Shown here piece after piece: positions 1 to 9,241 of a stretch of DNA of 63,696 nucleotides. Each line of letters begins with the position of its first letter. Position 1 is the first letter of the stretch. Made by a program: the position numbers and the translations under genes. Origin of the DNA: an uncultured Collinsella sp. (lineage in GTDB: Bacteria; Actinomycetota; Coriobacteriia; Coriobacteriales; Coriobacteriaceae); assembly GCA_938023705.1 (NCBI GenBank), contig CALJDJ010000054.1, forward strand, positions 1 to 63,696, read 5' to 3'. Below the pieces are notes generated by a model. The model had not been told where the DNA came from. It saw only the letters and a list, made by a program, of their open reading frames with translations, and made no database searches.

Positions 1-55
1 GAGCGTCCGGCTGATAACCGGGAGGTCACAAGTTCGAATCTTGTCAGGTCCACCA
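1..55 (+). tRNA. tRNA-Ile (GAT), 5' end cut by window edge
   Basis: The first 55 bases match exactly the 3' part of the complete tRNA-Ile at 203-279, from the end of the D arm through the GAT anticodon, the T arm and the encoded CCA. The 5' third lies outside the window. A strong hairpin terminator follows at 71, so this gene probably ends its own transcript. Confidence 0.93.
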
Positions 56-70
56 CTTTCTTTCGCAATA

Positions 71-112
71 AACACCCCAGCGAGAGCCGAGTCGCCGCTG
101 GGGTGTTTATTA
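71..112 (+). terminator. Rho-independent terminator after first tRNA-Ile
   Basis: A 12-bp stem (AACACCCCAGCG paired with CGCTGGGGTGTT) closes a 14-base loop and is followed by TTTATT. It separates the first tRNA-Ile from the tRNA-Ala/tRNA-Ile pair. Confidence 0.8.
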
Positions 113-122
113 CTGTCTCCGT

Positions 123-198
123 GGGGGTTTAGCTCAGCTGGGAGAGCGCGGGCTTTGCAAGCCTGAGGTCAGGGGTTCGATCCCCCTAACCTCCACCA
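123..198 (+). tRNA. tRNA-Ala (TGC)
   Basis: The 76-nt cloverleaf has a GGGGGTT acceptor pairing with AACCTCC, anticodon TGC at 156-158, a normal T arm (AGGGG TTCGATC CCCCT) and encoded ACCA. It is probably co-transcribed with the tRNA-Ile that follows four bases later. Confidence 0.96.
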
Positions 199-202
199 TG
201 AT

Positions 203-279
203 GGACCTGTAGCTCAGTTGGTTAGAGCGTCCGGCTGATAACCGGGAGGTCACAAGTTCGAATCTTGTCAGGTCCACCA
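203..279 (+). tRNA. tRNA-Ile (GAT)
   Basis: The 77-nt cloverleaf has a GGACCTG acceptor, anticodon GAT and encoded CCA. Its last 55 bases are identical to the partial tRNA at 1-55, so this locus carries two copies around a single tRNA-Ala. Confidence 0.96.
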
Positions 280-293
280 TCAAAACTGTGAAG

Positions 294-323
294 AGCCTCG
301 AGGGTTTCCTCGGGGCTTTTTTC
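294..323 (+). terminator. Terminator after tRNA-Ala/tRNA-Ile
   Basis: AGCCTCGAGG pairs with CCTCGGGGCT around a four-base loop, followed directly by six T. Confidence 0.85.
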
Positions 324-334
324 TTACCTGCTGG

Positions 335-369
335 AGTAGTCAAAAGAGCCCCGTCCCAAAAAGACTACT
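335..369. repeat. REP-like hairpin with GGGACGGGGC core
   Basis: AGTAGTC and GACTACT arms enclose GAGCCCCGTCCCAAAAA. A close relative lies at 31885-31927. It belongs to the window-wide set of intergenic palindromes whose loop or arm carries GGGAC. Confidence 0.65.
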
Positions 370-375
370 TTGATT

Positions 376-405
376 TTGTGTGCTGTGCGAAAGTTTGGGT
401 AGTAT
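376..405 (+). promoter_or_regulatory. Candidate sigma-70 promoter upstream of the BFN-domain gene
   Basis: TTGTGT at 376-381, an 18-base spacer and TAGTAT at 400-405 lie about 56 bases before the start codon at 462. It was recognised by pattern only. Confidence 0.4.
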
Positions 406-461
406 AGCTATTCAATGCGGCGGGCTGCCGCGTGTTAACCGCTACGTACCGGAGGTGTTCC

Positions 462-962
462 ATGGTTCGTGTCGACATAGAGACCATCGTCATGGCCGCC
501 GGTCCCGTGCCATCGCTTATCGTGCTTCGTGAGCGCAGCAGCAAATCGGACTCGCCCGCGCCGCTGCGTTCCCTTTCCATTCAGACTGGTTCGTTTGAAG
601 CTGCTGCCATCAGCCGCGGCATCGATAGCGGCCGCGCCGAGCGCCCGATTACCCATGACCTGTTGCTCGATACCGTTGACGCCTTGGGCGCCAAACTCGA
701 GCGCATCGAGATAGTTCGCGCCGAGCCGCCGGTGTTTTACGCGACGATTGTCGTACTGGCCGATGGTGACGAGCGCAAGATCGATGCCCGCCCCAGCGAT
801 GCCATCGCCCTTGCCGTGCGCAGCAATGCTCCCATGTTTGTGGAGGACGACATCATGAATCGCCTGGGCACCGTTTCTGCCCATGCCGAGGAAGTCGACG
901 ACGAGCAGGAGTTCGAGAAGTTCGACGAGTTCGTCCATACGCTCTCCCCCGATGACTTCTAA
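462..962 (+). CDS. Bifunctional nuclease (BFN/DUF151) domain protein
   Basis: The 166-residue product carries the BFN domain over nearly its full length. The family signature RPSDAIALAVR, followed by NAPMFV, is visible near residues 110-127, and the C-terminus is acidic. Members related to Arabidopsis BBD1 and Thermotoga proteins have been reported to have nuclease activity, but most bacterial copies are uncharacterised. Start 462 was chosen because GGAGG lies at 451-455; an upstream in-frame start at 432 has no such site. It is first in a likely three-gene unit with the membrane protein at 993 and the conserved protein at 1380. The cellular role is unknown. Confidence 0.88.
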   Translation: MVRVDIETIVMAAGPVPSLIVLRERSSKSDSPAPLRSLSIQTGSFEAAAISRGIDSGRAERPITHDLLLDTVDALGAKLERIEIVRAEPPVFYATIVVLADGDERKIDARPSDAIALAVRSNAPMFVEDDIMNRLGTVSAHAEEVDDEQEFEKFDEFVHTLSPDDF

Positions 963-992
963 ATGTCTGGCACGCGAGCGGAGAGGTCGCTG

Positions 993-1349
993 ATGGGTAC
1001 CCGCGTATCGGCTGAAGCGGCCGCCATCGCGCGTGAAGCCCAGATGCGCTCGGACGCTTCTGAGGCGGCTCGCATTGCCTATGTGACGCAGGCCCGCACG
1101 CTTCGCGAGCGCCGCGGCTCGTTTATCAAGATGGTTGTCGTCTCCGCCCTTGTCGCGGCAATCTGCTCGCGCCTTCGTGGTACAGTTGGTGCGCTTGGGT
1201 TTTCGATTTCAACAGGCTTGGTAATCTGGGGCGTGGTCGATGCAGTAATGCTGACCAACCAGATCAAGGTACTCGACAAGCGCGCGATGGATATGATGCG
1301 CGCCCGCGACGCTGCCGCCAAGATTGCTGCCGAGGCACAAGAACTGTAA
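993..1349 (+). CDS. Small membrane protein, function unknown
   Basis: The protein has about 118 residues with a charged Ala/Arg-rich N-terminus. Two hydrophobic stretches follow, around MVVVSALVAAICSRL and LGFSISTGLVIWGVVDAVML, and the C-terminus is a charged helix. A topology with two membrane passes and both ends in the cytoplasm is plausible. Start 993 has GAGAGG six bases upstream; an earlier ATG at 963 overlaps the upstream stop region and lacks a ribosome site. I do not recognise a family. Close spacing to its neighbours suggests co-transcription. Confidence 0.72.
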   Translation: MGTRVSAEAAAIAREAQMRSDASEAARIAYVTQARTLRERRGSFIKMVVVSALVAAICSRLRGTVGALGFSISTGLVIWGVVDAVMLTNQIKVLDKRAMDMMRARDAAAKIAAEAQEL

Positions 1350-1379
1350 CGACGCCGGACTCGATGGGAAGGTCTAAAG

Positions 1380-1829
1380 ATGGCACAGGATATGCAGGAC
1401 GCCGGTAACGTCTCCGCCGAGCTCGACGCCATGGTGTGTGACCTGATTGGTGCGTTCTTGGACGACCTTGCCGCCGGCGAGAATCCGGGCGTAGTTGTGG
1501 CGATCGAGGACGCTGCTTCCAACCGATATCTGGCGGCGCTCGATGAGGATGGCGAAGAGGCGTGCCTCGAGGCTGCCACCAACTTTATCTCCGAGCACAA
1601 GATGGGTCTTAAGGACGAGGGGCTGGGCCGCATCGCCCGTTACGCCATCGGCTACACCGGTTGTGTCGAAATTGATGGCGGCTATCACGACGCCCTGCTC
1701 GTGAGCTTCTTCGAAACCACGCTCGAGAGCGGTTTTTCGGCATACGTGCTGTATGAGGGCATGGGTGCCGGCGATGGTTTTATGTGGAGCGACCCTGAAC
1801 CTGCAGGTGAGGAAACCCCTCTTATCTAA
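1380..1829 (+). CDS. Conserved hypothetical protein, 149 aa
   Basis: This acidic, soluble protein starts at ATG 1380 behind GGAAGG. It has no signal peptide, membrane segment or motif that I recognise. The middle (GLGRIARYAIGYTG, then an EIDGGYHDALLVSFFETT stretch) looks like a folded alpha/beta domain. It closes the short operon begun by the BFN gene and lies 117 bases before typA. Codon use matches its neighbours, so it looks native rather than acquired. Function unknown. Confidence 0.75.
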   Translation: MAQDMQDAGNVSAELDAMVCDLIGAFLDDLAAGENPGVVVAIEDAASNRYLAALDEDGEEACLEAATNFISEHKMGLKDEGLGRIARYAIGYTGCVEIDGGYHDALLVSFFETTLESGFSAYVLYEGMGAGDGFMWSDPEPAGEETPLI

Positions 1830-1946
1830 AATCGCTAAAATAAACGAGTTTTCGGTAAAAGGCTCAATATTCCCGCTGAGCGTTGTATCGCTGGGCGGGC
1901 CGCATACGCGTGCCGTTTGTATATGGATAGAAGATAGGGGAACTAC

Positions 1947-3785
<1,839 letters not shown>

Positions 3786-3812
3786 GCGCTGGGTTTTATA
3801 GTGTCTAACAAG

Positions 3813-3847
3813 AAAGGGCGCCGACCGAGATGGTCGGCGCCCTTTTT
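3813..3847 (+). terminator. Terminator of typA
   Basis: AAAGGGCGCCGACC pairs with GGTCGGCGCCCTTT around a short loop, followed by a T-run. Confidence 0.9.
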
Positions 3848-3874
3848 GGTGCATGGGGATTGAGGCGGCCTACG

Positions 3875-3907
3875 CCACCACAAAGGTGCCTGTCCCCTTT
3901 GTGGTGG
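3875..3907. repeat. REP-like palindrome, CCACCACAAAG subfamily
   Basis: CCACCACAAAG and CTTTGTGGTGG arms (11 bp, perfect) enclose GTGCCTGTCCC. The same arms and the same CTGTCCCC core recur at 44228-44268 and 44560-44600. It sits between typA and the convergent gene at 3915. Confidence 0.8.
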
Positions 3908-3914
3908 TTGGTGG

Positions 3915-5060
3915 TTAGGCGGTGGGAAGGCCTGGCGTGTTAGCCGGCTGCTGCGGCTTGAGGTGGGCGTTGTGCCAAATGATTTGGATGACGTAGCCGA
4001 GCGTGAAGACGAAGGCTACGCCGCTGACAAAGTTGCCCATAAGAGGAAGTGCCGTGAGCGCGCCCGCGACGATACCGCCCGCGGCGGCCATGGCGAAGCG
4101 GTTTTGGTTGTGTCCGACCGTGCGTGCGATCGCGGTACCCGTAAATGCCGCCGAGACCAAAGCGATGCCGATGATGCTGCACATGAGGGCTCCGGCGAGC
4201 GACAGGCCTGCAATCGAGATGATAAGCAGCAGGACGGCGGGAGCGATGGCGACCGTGCCCAGAAGGCCACTTACCCACAGTGGCATGGGATGCTGATGGA
4301 GCATGCCGGCGGCGCTGGCGGTTGCGCGCGGAAAGACAAGCTCAAGCAGGATAGCGACAAAGCAGGTGGAAAGCGCTGCGGCAACGATGCCGCCGATCAT
4401 GTCGTTGACCGTAGAGGTGTTCTCGTTCTCGGTCCGGTCGATCTTGAGGGCTCCAACCTGGGCGCCCTCGGCCCGCTCGGGGTCCTGTGAGACGTGGGCG
4501 TTCACCGTGCCGGTGATGCGGGCGTTTTTACCCAGGATGAGCTTGTCGGCCCAGACTTCAACATTGCCATCGACGGTGCCGTCGATGGTAACGGTGTCGC
4601 CGGCAAGCGCCGCCGATTTGGCGGAGCCGCGCAGGGCGACCGTTTCGCCCGCCGCGTAAAAACAGTTGGCGGTGCTGCCGGTGTTGAGCACGACGTGCTG
4701 GCCGGCCACCGTGACGCTGCCATCGATTGCGGTTTTGGCGATATCGATGGTGCGTGCCGCCAGACGAACGGCGCCGCCTACGGTGCAATCGCGAATCGAC
4801 AGGTTCTCACCAGCCGCGATAATATCGCGGCCGATGGAGGCGTCGTCTAGGTTGAGACTTTGGCCGGCCCAGTACAGGTCGCCTTCGATACCGGACGGAG
4901 TTGAGTCAACTTCGGTTGCGAGCACGTTTCCCGCGGTGTCGGTGCCGGCGAACGACACCGTGGGAAGTGCGGTGAGCGCGAGCGCAATCAGCGCGAATAG
5001 GATGGTGATGCGGGCCTGCGCTTTGTGGCGCCGGATCGACGGTACTTGGTTGCAAGGCAT
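3915..5060 (-). CDS. Secreted or membrane bactofilin-like (polymer-forming) protein
   Basis: The 381-residue protein has an N-terminal signal-like helix (ITILFALIALALTALPTVSFAG). About 170 residues of short beta-repeats follow (GRDIIAAGENLSI, DGSVTVAGQHVVL, GDTVTIDGTVDGNVEV), typical of the polymer-forming cytoskeletal fold. The C-terminal half holds four or so hydrophobic segments. The start is placed at 5060 because AAGGA lies upstream on the coding strand; a longer reading frame begins at 5108 without a site. Proteins of this architecture are sometimes annotated as membrane-anchored bactofilins. Export of the repeat domain is inferred from the signal helix. The cellular role is unknown. 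Confidence 0.82.
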   Translation of the reverse strand: MPCNQVPSIRRHKAQARITILFALIALALTALPTVSFAGTDTAGNVLATEVDSTPSGIEGDLYWAGQSLNLDDASIGRDIIAAGENLSIRDCTVGGAVRLAARTIDIAKTAIDGSVTVAGQHVVLNTGSTANCFYAAGETVALRGSAKSAALAGDTVTIDGTVDGNVEVWADKLILGKNARITGTVNAHVSQDPERAEGAQVGALKIDRTENENTSTVNDMIGGIVAAALSTCFVAILLELVFPRATASAAGMLHQHPMPLWVSGLLGTVAIAPAVLLLIISIAGLSLAGALMCSIIGIALVSAAFTGTAIARTVGHNQNRFAMAAAGGIVAGALTALPLMGNFVSGVAFVFTLGYVIQIIWHNAHLKPQQPANTPGLPTA

Positions 5061-5166
5061 AGTGAATCCTTCGTTAGATACTCGACAGGTATCTAACAGG
5101 GTACCCACCGCGCGGGCGCTCTAAAAGAATCTCTCGGTTGCATTTCGAGGGGTTGTGCTGTGCTAC

Positions 5167-5856
5167 CTACTTTTTACGGTGCAAAAAGCGCGCGATGTCT
5201 TCCTCGGTAGGGCTTTTAATGTCAAAGCGCAGTGATAGCCAGCGCAGCCCCATGGTCACCACAACGCATACGACCAGCGCGGCAACATTGCTCATGAGGC
5301 CGCTCATGACGAGGGCTACATAGCTTGCCGATCCGGCGATGGCCGCGATGGCATAGAAGTTGGTGCGTTGGAAAATGCCCGGGACCACGCCCATAAAGCC
5401 GTCGCGCAGCATGCCGCCGCCCACGGCGGTAAAGAAGCCCATCATGATACATACGGCGGGCGCAAATCCGTACACCAACGCCTTGTCCGCGCCGGTTGCT
5501 GCATAGATGCCGACCGAGATGATGTCGAGCAGGGGAATGAGTTTTTCGGGCTTATCGACGATTGCCGGGAAGATATAGATGATGGCGGCTGTGGCGATGG
5601 AGAGCGGTAGTGCCATGGGCTGGTTGAGGATGTAGACGTTGCCGACCTGGAGCGTCATATCGCGCAAAAGACCGCCGCCCAGACCGCAGACCACCGCGAG
5701 CGCGACCGCGCCCACCAGGTCGAGCTTGTGCTCGCGAGCGACCAGCACGCCCGAGATCGATGCCGCGACAACGGCGAACATCTCGAGCCAAAATGGGATA
5801 GCGACCATGGCATCCGAGGCGTGTGAAGTAACAGTCATAGCGGCGACGACGGGCAA
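5167..5856 (-). CDS. TRIC-type cation channel / UPF0126 membrane protein
   Basis: A polytopic protein of about 229 residues carries two UPF0126 repeats. Each has the glycine-rich GLGGGLLRD or AVGGGMLRD motif that forms the TRIC cation-channel signature. About seven membrane helices are visible. Prokaryotic TRIC proteins form trimeric monovalent cation channels; the physiological role here is not shown. The best start is TTG 5856, preceded by AAAGGA at good spacing. ATG 5838 is an alternative without a ribosome site. Coding-length upstream sequence to 6117 is repeat-derived and was left out. Confidence 0.88.
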   Translation of the reverse strand: MPVVAAMTVTSHASDAMVAIPFWLEMFAVVAASISGVLVAREHKLDLVGAVALAVVCGLGGGLLRDMTLQVGNVYILNQPMALPLSIATAAIIYIFPAIVDKPEKLIPLLDIISVGIYAATGADKALVYGFAPAVCIMMGFFTAVGGGMLRDGFMGVVPGIFQRTNFYAIAAIAGSASYVALVMSGLMSNVAALVVCVVVTMGLRWLSLRFDIKSPTEEDIARFLHRKK

Positions 5857-5987
5857 GATGAGGTCCTTTGATTCTCGGGTTTGAACAATGCCCGTACATA
5901 GTACATGGTTGGAGGCGATTGAGACCCTATTGCTCGGCAAACGGTAGGGACTGGGCGCGGGCGTGGCGTTACTGGAATGCCAGGGGT

Positions 5988-6057
5988 CCAAAACATGTAC
6001 ATCAGCCTCCAAAAACGACATTTTTCGACATCTTTGGAGGCTGACGTACATGTTTGG
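5988..6057. repeat. 70-bp palindrome, left flank of the nuclease gene
   Basis: Arms beginning CCAAAACATGTAC pair with GTACATGTTTGG across an inner CGACATTTTTCGACATC. A second copy lies at 7190-7258 in the opposite orientation, judged by the inner sequence. The two copies therefore form terminal inverted repeats around the gene at 6161. Confidence 0.85.
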
Positions 6058-6160
6058 ATTGGGTTCACAGCATGAGTGAGTTGATTTACTCACATCCGGT
6101 ATATTTCCCCACTTCAACGGACATAAGAGTTGGATACCGGCTCAGAGCGAGAGGCCCTCA

Positions 6161-7168
6161 ATGGATACCCCTGTTCTCATTTCGCATAAAACCGCATGGC
6201 TTGTCCATCATGCACCCCAGAATTTGGTTCAGTCTCTTGCGCGGCACGACTACCAGATAGGCGCACAAGGCATCTCCACCCAACAACGCGTTGCGCGCAT
6301 ACGACAGGCACTTATCGACTGCGGCATTCCGTCCGATATGCTCAAGACTATCGATATCTCGGTTGTATTCGAATTCGAGCGAATTCGCACCAAAGGCGTC
6401 ATTTGCCACATTCTTGGACAAAATCTTCCCTACGAGCATATTAACGAGTTGACGCCCGGAATCTTCATCACCGACGAAGCCTTCACCTTCGTGCTCGCTG
6501 CCGAGTGGATGGATAGGATCGAATATCTCGAATATGGCTATGAAGTTTGCGGCGATTATCGCATGAGGCTCAATCCCGCCGACCCTTATACCGAGCAACC
6601 AGCCACCACCTCCAAGGATGAAATAATCGAACTGCTCGATCGGCATCCCGGCAAACCCGGTGCCACACGTGCACGGCTCGCGCTCAGGCATATCTACGAT
6701 CGCTCGGCCTCGCCTATGGAGACCGCTTCGGCAATCGCCCTCTCACTCCCAACAAGCGAAGGCGGCGTTGGCATCCGAGGTATCGAACTCAACAAACCAC
6801 TCGAGATCCCTCAACGTCTCTGGCATTGCGCCAAAGCTCGAACACTTAAAATCGATGCGCTCGTTACCTACAAGCGTAGGGAGCTCGGTATCGAATATAA
6901 GGGCGGTTTTCACGATGAGTTCGAGCGCAAAGGAGCAGATGCGGAGCGAGAGGCCGTTCTCTCCCAAATGGGATATCGAATCGTTACGCTCACTTCGGCT
7001 CAGTTCGGCAGCCAACTCGCCTTTCACCGCGCCATGAACAACATTCGCGAAGCACTCGGCATGCCTCGCTGTACCGACACCGGGCACCAGCGAGAGCAAA
7101 ACGAACTACGCAAGGCTCTTATCCGCAACTGGAAAGGTATGCGAGACGAAGAGGCGCCTTCCGAATAG
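6161..7168 (+). CDS. Vsr/DUF559-like PD-(D/E)XK nuclease-fold protein
   Basis: The 335-residue protein has an N-terminal part without recognised domains. Its C-terminal third resembles very-short-patch-repair/DUF559 nucleases. The candidate catalytic set is D232 in LKIDALV and E245-Y-K247 in GIEYKGG, with H251 nearby. A conserved box RSASPMET (181-188) and GGVGIRGIELN precede it. The protein at 48364 shares the same boxes in the same order. I recall this as a family expanded in Coriobacteriia, often called only hypothetical. Start ATG 6161 has GAGAGG upstream. Base composition is lower in GC than its neighbours. The gene stands alone between inverted repeats with no methylase or transposase beside it. 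Nuclease activity is inferred, not shown. Confidence 0.7.
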   Translation: MDTPVLISHKTAWLVHHAPQNLVQSLARHDYQIGAQGISTQQRVARIRQALIDCGIPSDMLKTIDISVVFEFERIRTKGVICHILGQNLPYEHINELTPGIFITDEAFTFVLAAEWMDRIEYLEYGYEVCGDYRMRLNPADPYTEQPATTSKDEIIELLDRHPGKPGATRARLALRHIYDRSASPMETASAIALSLPTSEGGVGIRGIELNKPLEIPQRLWHCAKARTLKIDALVTYKRRELGIEYKGGFHDEFERKGADAEREAVLSQMGYRIVTLTSAQFGSQLAFHRAMNNIREALGMPRCTDTGHQREQNELRKALIRNWKGMRDEEAPSE

Positions 7169-7189
7169 TGCCACTCCCGTGAGCTCAAT

Positions 7190-7258
7190 CCAAACGTGTA
7201 CGTCAGCCTTCAAAGATGTCGAAAAATGTCGGTTTTGGAGGCTGACGTACATGTTTTT
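7190..7258. repeat. 69-bp palindrome, right flank of the nuclease gene
   Basis: Arms CAAACGTGTACGTCAGCC and GGCTGACGTACATG surround GATGTCGAAAAATGTCG. This is the reverse complement of the core of the left copy at 5988. Confidence 0.85.
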
Positions 7259-7269
7259 GAGGGAAGGGC

Positions 7270-7294
7270 GGGTTCGAATCCCTCCTCCTCCGCC
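7270..7294 (+). pseudogene. Fragment of tRNA-Ser 3' end, inverted relative to the intact gene
   Basis: 25 bases starting GGGTTCGAATCCC and ending CTCCGCC are identical to the T arm and acceptor of the tRNA-Ser (CGA) at 7359-7449, but on the opposite strand. No other tRNA part is present. It directly abuts the right repeat of the nuclease unit. Confidence 0.8.
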
Positions 7295-7318
7295 GTATTT
7301 GCTTGTAAGGGACTCTAA

Positions 7319-7347
7319 ACAAAAAAGCCCCCGTTTTCGGGAGCTTT
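7319..7347 (-). terminator. Terminator of tRNA-Ser (CGA)
   Basis: On the minus strand AAAGCTCCCG pairs with CGGGGGCTTT around AAAA, with a T-run. It lies just downstream of the tRNA. Confidence 0.8.
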
Positions 7348-7358
7348 CTCAACCAAAA

Positions 7359-7449
7359 TGGCGGAGGAGGAGGGATTCGAACCCTCGTGACCTTATACAG
7401 GCCAAACGGTTTTCGAGACCGCCGCATTCAACCACTCTGCCACCCCTCC
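7359..7449 (-). tRNA. tRNA-Ser (CGA)
   Basis: The 91-nt class II tRNA has a GGAGGGG acceptor, anticodon CGA in the GGTCTCGAAAACC arm, a long variable arm, a GGGTTCGAATCCC T arm and encoded CCA. Confidence 0.95.
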
Positions 7450-7459
7450 GCGTGGGGTA

Positions 7460-7489
7460 AAAACAAAGCAGGCTCGAAGGCCTGCTTTG
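7460..7489 (-). terminator. Terminator between the two tRNA-Ser genes
   Basis: On the minus strand CAAAGCAGGC pairs with GCCTGCTTTG and is followed by TTTTT. Confidence 0.85.
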
Positions 7490-7497
7490 GAATTAAC

Positions 7498-7588
7498 TGG
7501 CGGAGAGTCAGGGATTTGAACCCTGGAGACGCTTTTGACGCCTACACGATTTCCAATCGTGCTCCTTCGGCCACTCGGACAACTCTCC
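7498..7588 (-). tRNA. tRNA-Ser (GGA)
   Basis: The 91-nt class II tRNA has a GGAGAGT acceptor, anticodon GGA in the CGATTGGAAATCG arm, a long variable arm and encoded CCA. It is the promoter-proximal member of the pair. Confidence 0.95.
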
Positions 7589-7604
7589 GTTAAATGCGAA
7601 AGTC

Positions 7605-7632
7605 AGTATACACGAGGAATCGCAAAGTGCAA
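7605..7632 (-). promoter_or_regulatory. Promoter of the tRNA-Ser genes
   Basis: Read on the minus strand, TTGCAC (7632-7627), a 16-base spacer and TATACT (7610-7605) lie 16 bases upstream of the tRNA-Ser (GGA) 5' end. Confidence 0.65.
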
Positions 7633-7992
7633 ACAGAAAAGTTGGCATTTTTTAAAACGCTTGGCCGTGCTTGGCGCTGCAGTGGGGCTTGAGGTGCCAA
7701 AAAACGGCTTCCGACCAGCGTGGTTGATCAACTCAATTGTTCAAAAAAGGTATTCATAAGCGACTTGGCAATGAATTTAAAAATCTTTGGGTGGTGCTGT
7801 GGGCCACTGGTATGCATTTTGCGACCACAGCCTTGTGCCCGTTGACCTGCGGCTTGGCTCAGCTTGTCCCCACGGCACCGTATCTTGTCAACAGATCCGT
7901 CAAGCTTTTGGTCAGCATTTGGTTGGAATGCGCATGAAACGTCGTGTGAGTATGGGCATATGTGGAGGTCATGAGGTTGTAACTGCAAATTC
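7633..7992. other. Intergenic region with no gene seen
   Basis: These 360 bases lie between the divergent tRNA-Ser and rpsF promoters. Reading frames here lack ribosome sites and plausible composition. I see no repeat shared with the rest of the window. Confidence 0.5.
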
Positions 7993-8021
7993 TTGCAGCT
8001 TGGAAGGTTGAAAGATATTAT
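7993..8021 (+). promoter_or_regulatory. Promoter of the rpsF-ssb-rpsR-rplI operon
   Basis: TTGCAG (7993-7998), exactly 17 bases, then TATTAT (8016-8021). The expected transcript start near 8028 puts the hairpin at 8038 at the very 5' end of the mRNA. Confidence 0.65.
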
Positions 8022-8037
8022 TACCAAGTCTTTTCCT

Positions 8038-8066
8038 GCTTCAGGCGCACCTTCACGACCTGAAGC
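8038..8066 (+). promoter_or_regulatory. Candidate S6:S18 autoregulatory leader hairpin
   Basis: GCTTCAGG pairs perfectly with CCTGAAGC around the 13-base loop CGCACCTTCACGA, 14 bases before the rpsF ribosome site. Leaders bound by the S6:S18 complex are known upstream of rpsF in many bacteria. Position and size fit, but I could not verify the consensus. Confidence 0.45.
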
Positions 8067-8092
8067 CACATTTGCCCAGAGGAGGTGACAAT

Positions 8093-8386
8093 ATGAAGGC
8101 TTATGAACTGCTGTTCTTTGTTGACCCGTCGCTCGACCCCGAGACTCGTCTCGCTGTTATGAAGCGTATCGATACCACGATCGCTGAGGGCGCTGGCAAG
8201 GTCGACTCCGTTGACGAGTGGGGCAAGCGCAAGCTCGCCTACGAGATCAACGACCTCACCGATGGTGACTACACCCTCATCAACTTCCACGCAGATCCTA
8301 CCCAGATCGCCGAGCTTGATCGCGTCCTGCGCATCACCGACGCTGTGGTCCGCCACATGATCGTCCGTCGTGACGACCAGGAGTAA
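8093..8386 (+). CDS. rpsF: 30S ribosomal protein S6
   Basis: The 97-residue protein begins MKAYELLFFVDPSL and ends RHMIVRRDDQE, a complete bS6. It binds 16S rRNA in the platform together with S18. Start 8093 follows GGAGGTG at 8080-8087. It heads the conserved rpsF-ssb-rpsR-rplI operon and has a promoter and leader hairpin directly upstream. Confidence 0.97.
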   Translation: MKAYELLFFVDPSLDPETRLAVMKRIDTTIAEGAGKVDSVDEWGKRKLAYEINDLTDGDYTLINFHADPTQIAELDRVLRITDAVVRHMIVRRDDQE

Positions 8387-8434
8387 GACTGTCGTTTTGG
8401 ACTGGGCTTGTGCCCCAAGAGGAAGTAGTGAGTT

Positions 8435-8887
8435 ATGAGCATCAATCGAGTGAACATCACCGGTAACCTCACCCGCGATCCCGAGCTGCGCGCCACCGCC
8501 GGCGGAACCCAGGTTCTGTCCTTTGGCGTCGCCGTCAACGATCGTCGCCGTAACGCGCAGACTGGCGAGTGGGAGGACTATCCCAACTTTGTCGACTGCA
8601 CTATGTTCGGCACCCGCGCCGAGGCCGTGAGCCGTTTCCTGGCAAAGGGAAACAAGGTCGCGATCGAGGGCAAGCTGCGCTACAGCTCTTGGGAGCGCGA
8701 CGGCCAGCGCCGGAGCAAGCTTGAGGTCATCGTCGATGAGATCGAGTTTATGAGCTCCCGTGGTGGCCAGGGTGGCTACGATCAGGGTGGTTACGCCCCC
8801 GCAGCTCCCGCGCCCGCAGCACGTCCTGCCGCACCGGTGGCTACGCCGCCCGCGGTCGACGTCTACGATGAGGACATCCCGTTCTAA
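8435..8887 (+). CDS. ssb: Single-stranded DNA-binding protein
   Basis: 150 residues: an OB-fold over about 1-110 starting MSINRVNITGNLTRDPELR, a Gly/Ala/Pro-rich linker, and the acidic tip DEDIPF that recruits replication and repair partners. It coats single-stranded DNA as a tetramer. The position between rpsF and rpsR is the classic conserved arrangement, and the dnaB helicase lies close downstream. Confidence 0.97.
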   Translation: MSINRVNITGNLTRDPELRATAGGTQVLSFGVAVNDRRRNAQTGEWEDYPNFVDCTMFGTRAEAVSRFLAKGNKVAIEGKLRYSSWERDGQRRSKLEVIVDEIEFMSSRGGQGGYDQGGYAPAAPAPAARPAAPVATPPAVDVYDEDIPF

Positions 8888-8959
8888 GGGTTGTTCACCT
8901 ATTTTTGAGTGAGAGGCGGCTTCGGTTCGCCGAAGTTGCCAAATGAAAGGTATTTTGAC

Positions 8960-9226
8960 ATGGCTAATGATTTTTCTGCACGTCAGCCGCGTCGTAAGTA
9001 CTGCCAGTTCTGCAAGGAGAACACTGAGTTCATCGACTATAAGGACACTCAGCTTCTCCGTAAGTACATGACCGACCGTGGCAAGATCAAGCCCCGTCGC
9101 GTCACTGGCGCTTGCACGCAGCATCAGCATGACATCGCCAATGCCATCAAGCGCGCCCGCGAGATGGCACTCCTGCCGTACACCGTCCCCGTGGTTTCCT
9201 CTCGTGGCAACCGCGACCGCGGCTAA
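8960..9226 (+). CDS. rpsR: 30S ribosomal protein S18
   Basis: The 88-residue protein has a typical zinc-binding-type N-terminus (KYCQFCKEN) and ends in a basic tail. It is the S6 partner in the 30S platform. Start 8960 is chosen behind GAAAGG at 8945-8950. An upstream in-frame start at 8909 would add 17 residues unlike S18. Confidence 0.97.
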   Translation: MANDFSARQPRRKYCQFCKENTEFIDYKDTQLLRKYMTDRGKIKPRRVTGACTQHQHDIANAIKRAREMALLPYTVPVVSSRGNRDRG

Positions 9227-9241
9227 GAAGGGAGACGCATC

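Noticed and set aside
134..343. Minus-strand reading frame over tRNA-Ala and tRNA-Ile
   Set aside because: It is the well-known spurious translation of tRNA genes (VRGIEPLTS-type peptide).
7728..8069. 113-codon minus-strand frame before rpsF
   Set aside because: No ribosome site, and it overlaps the rpsF promoter and leader.
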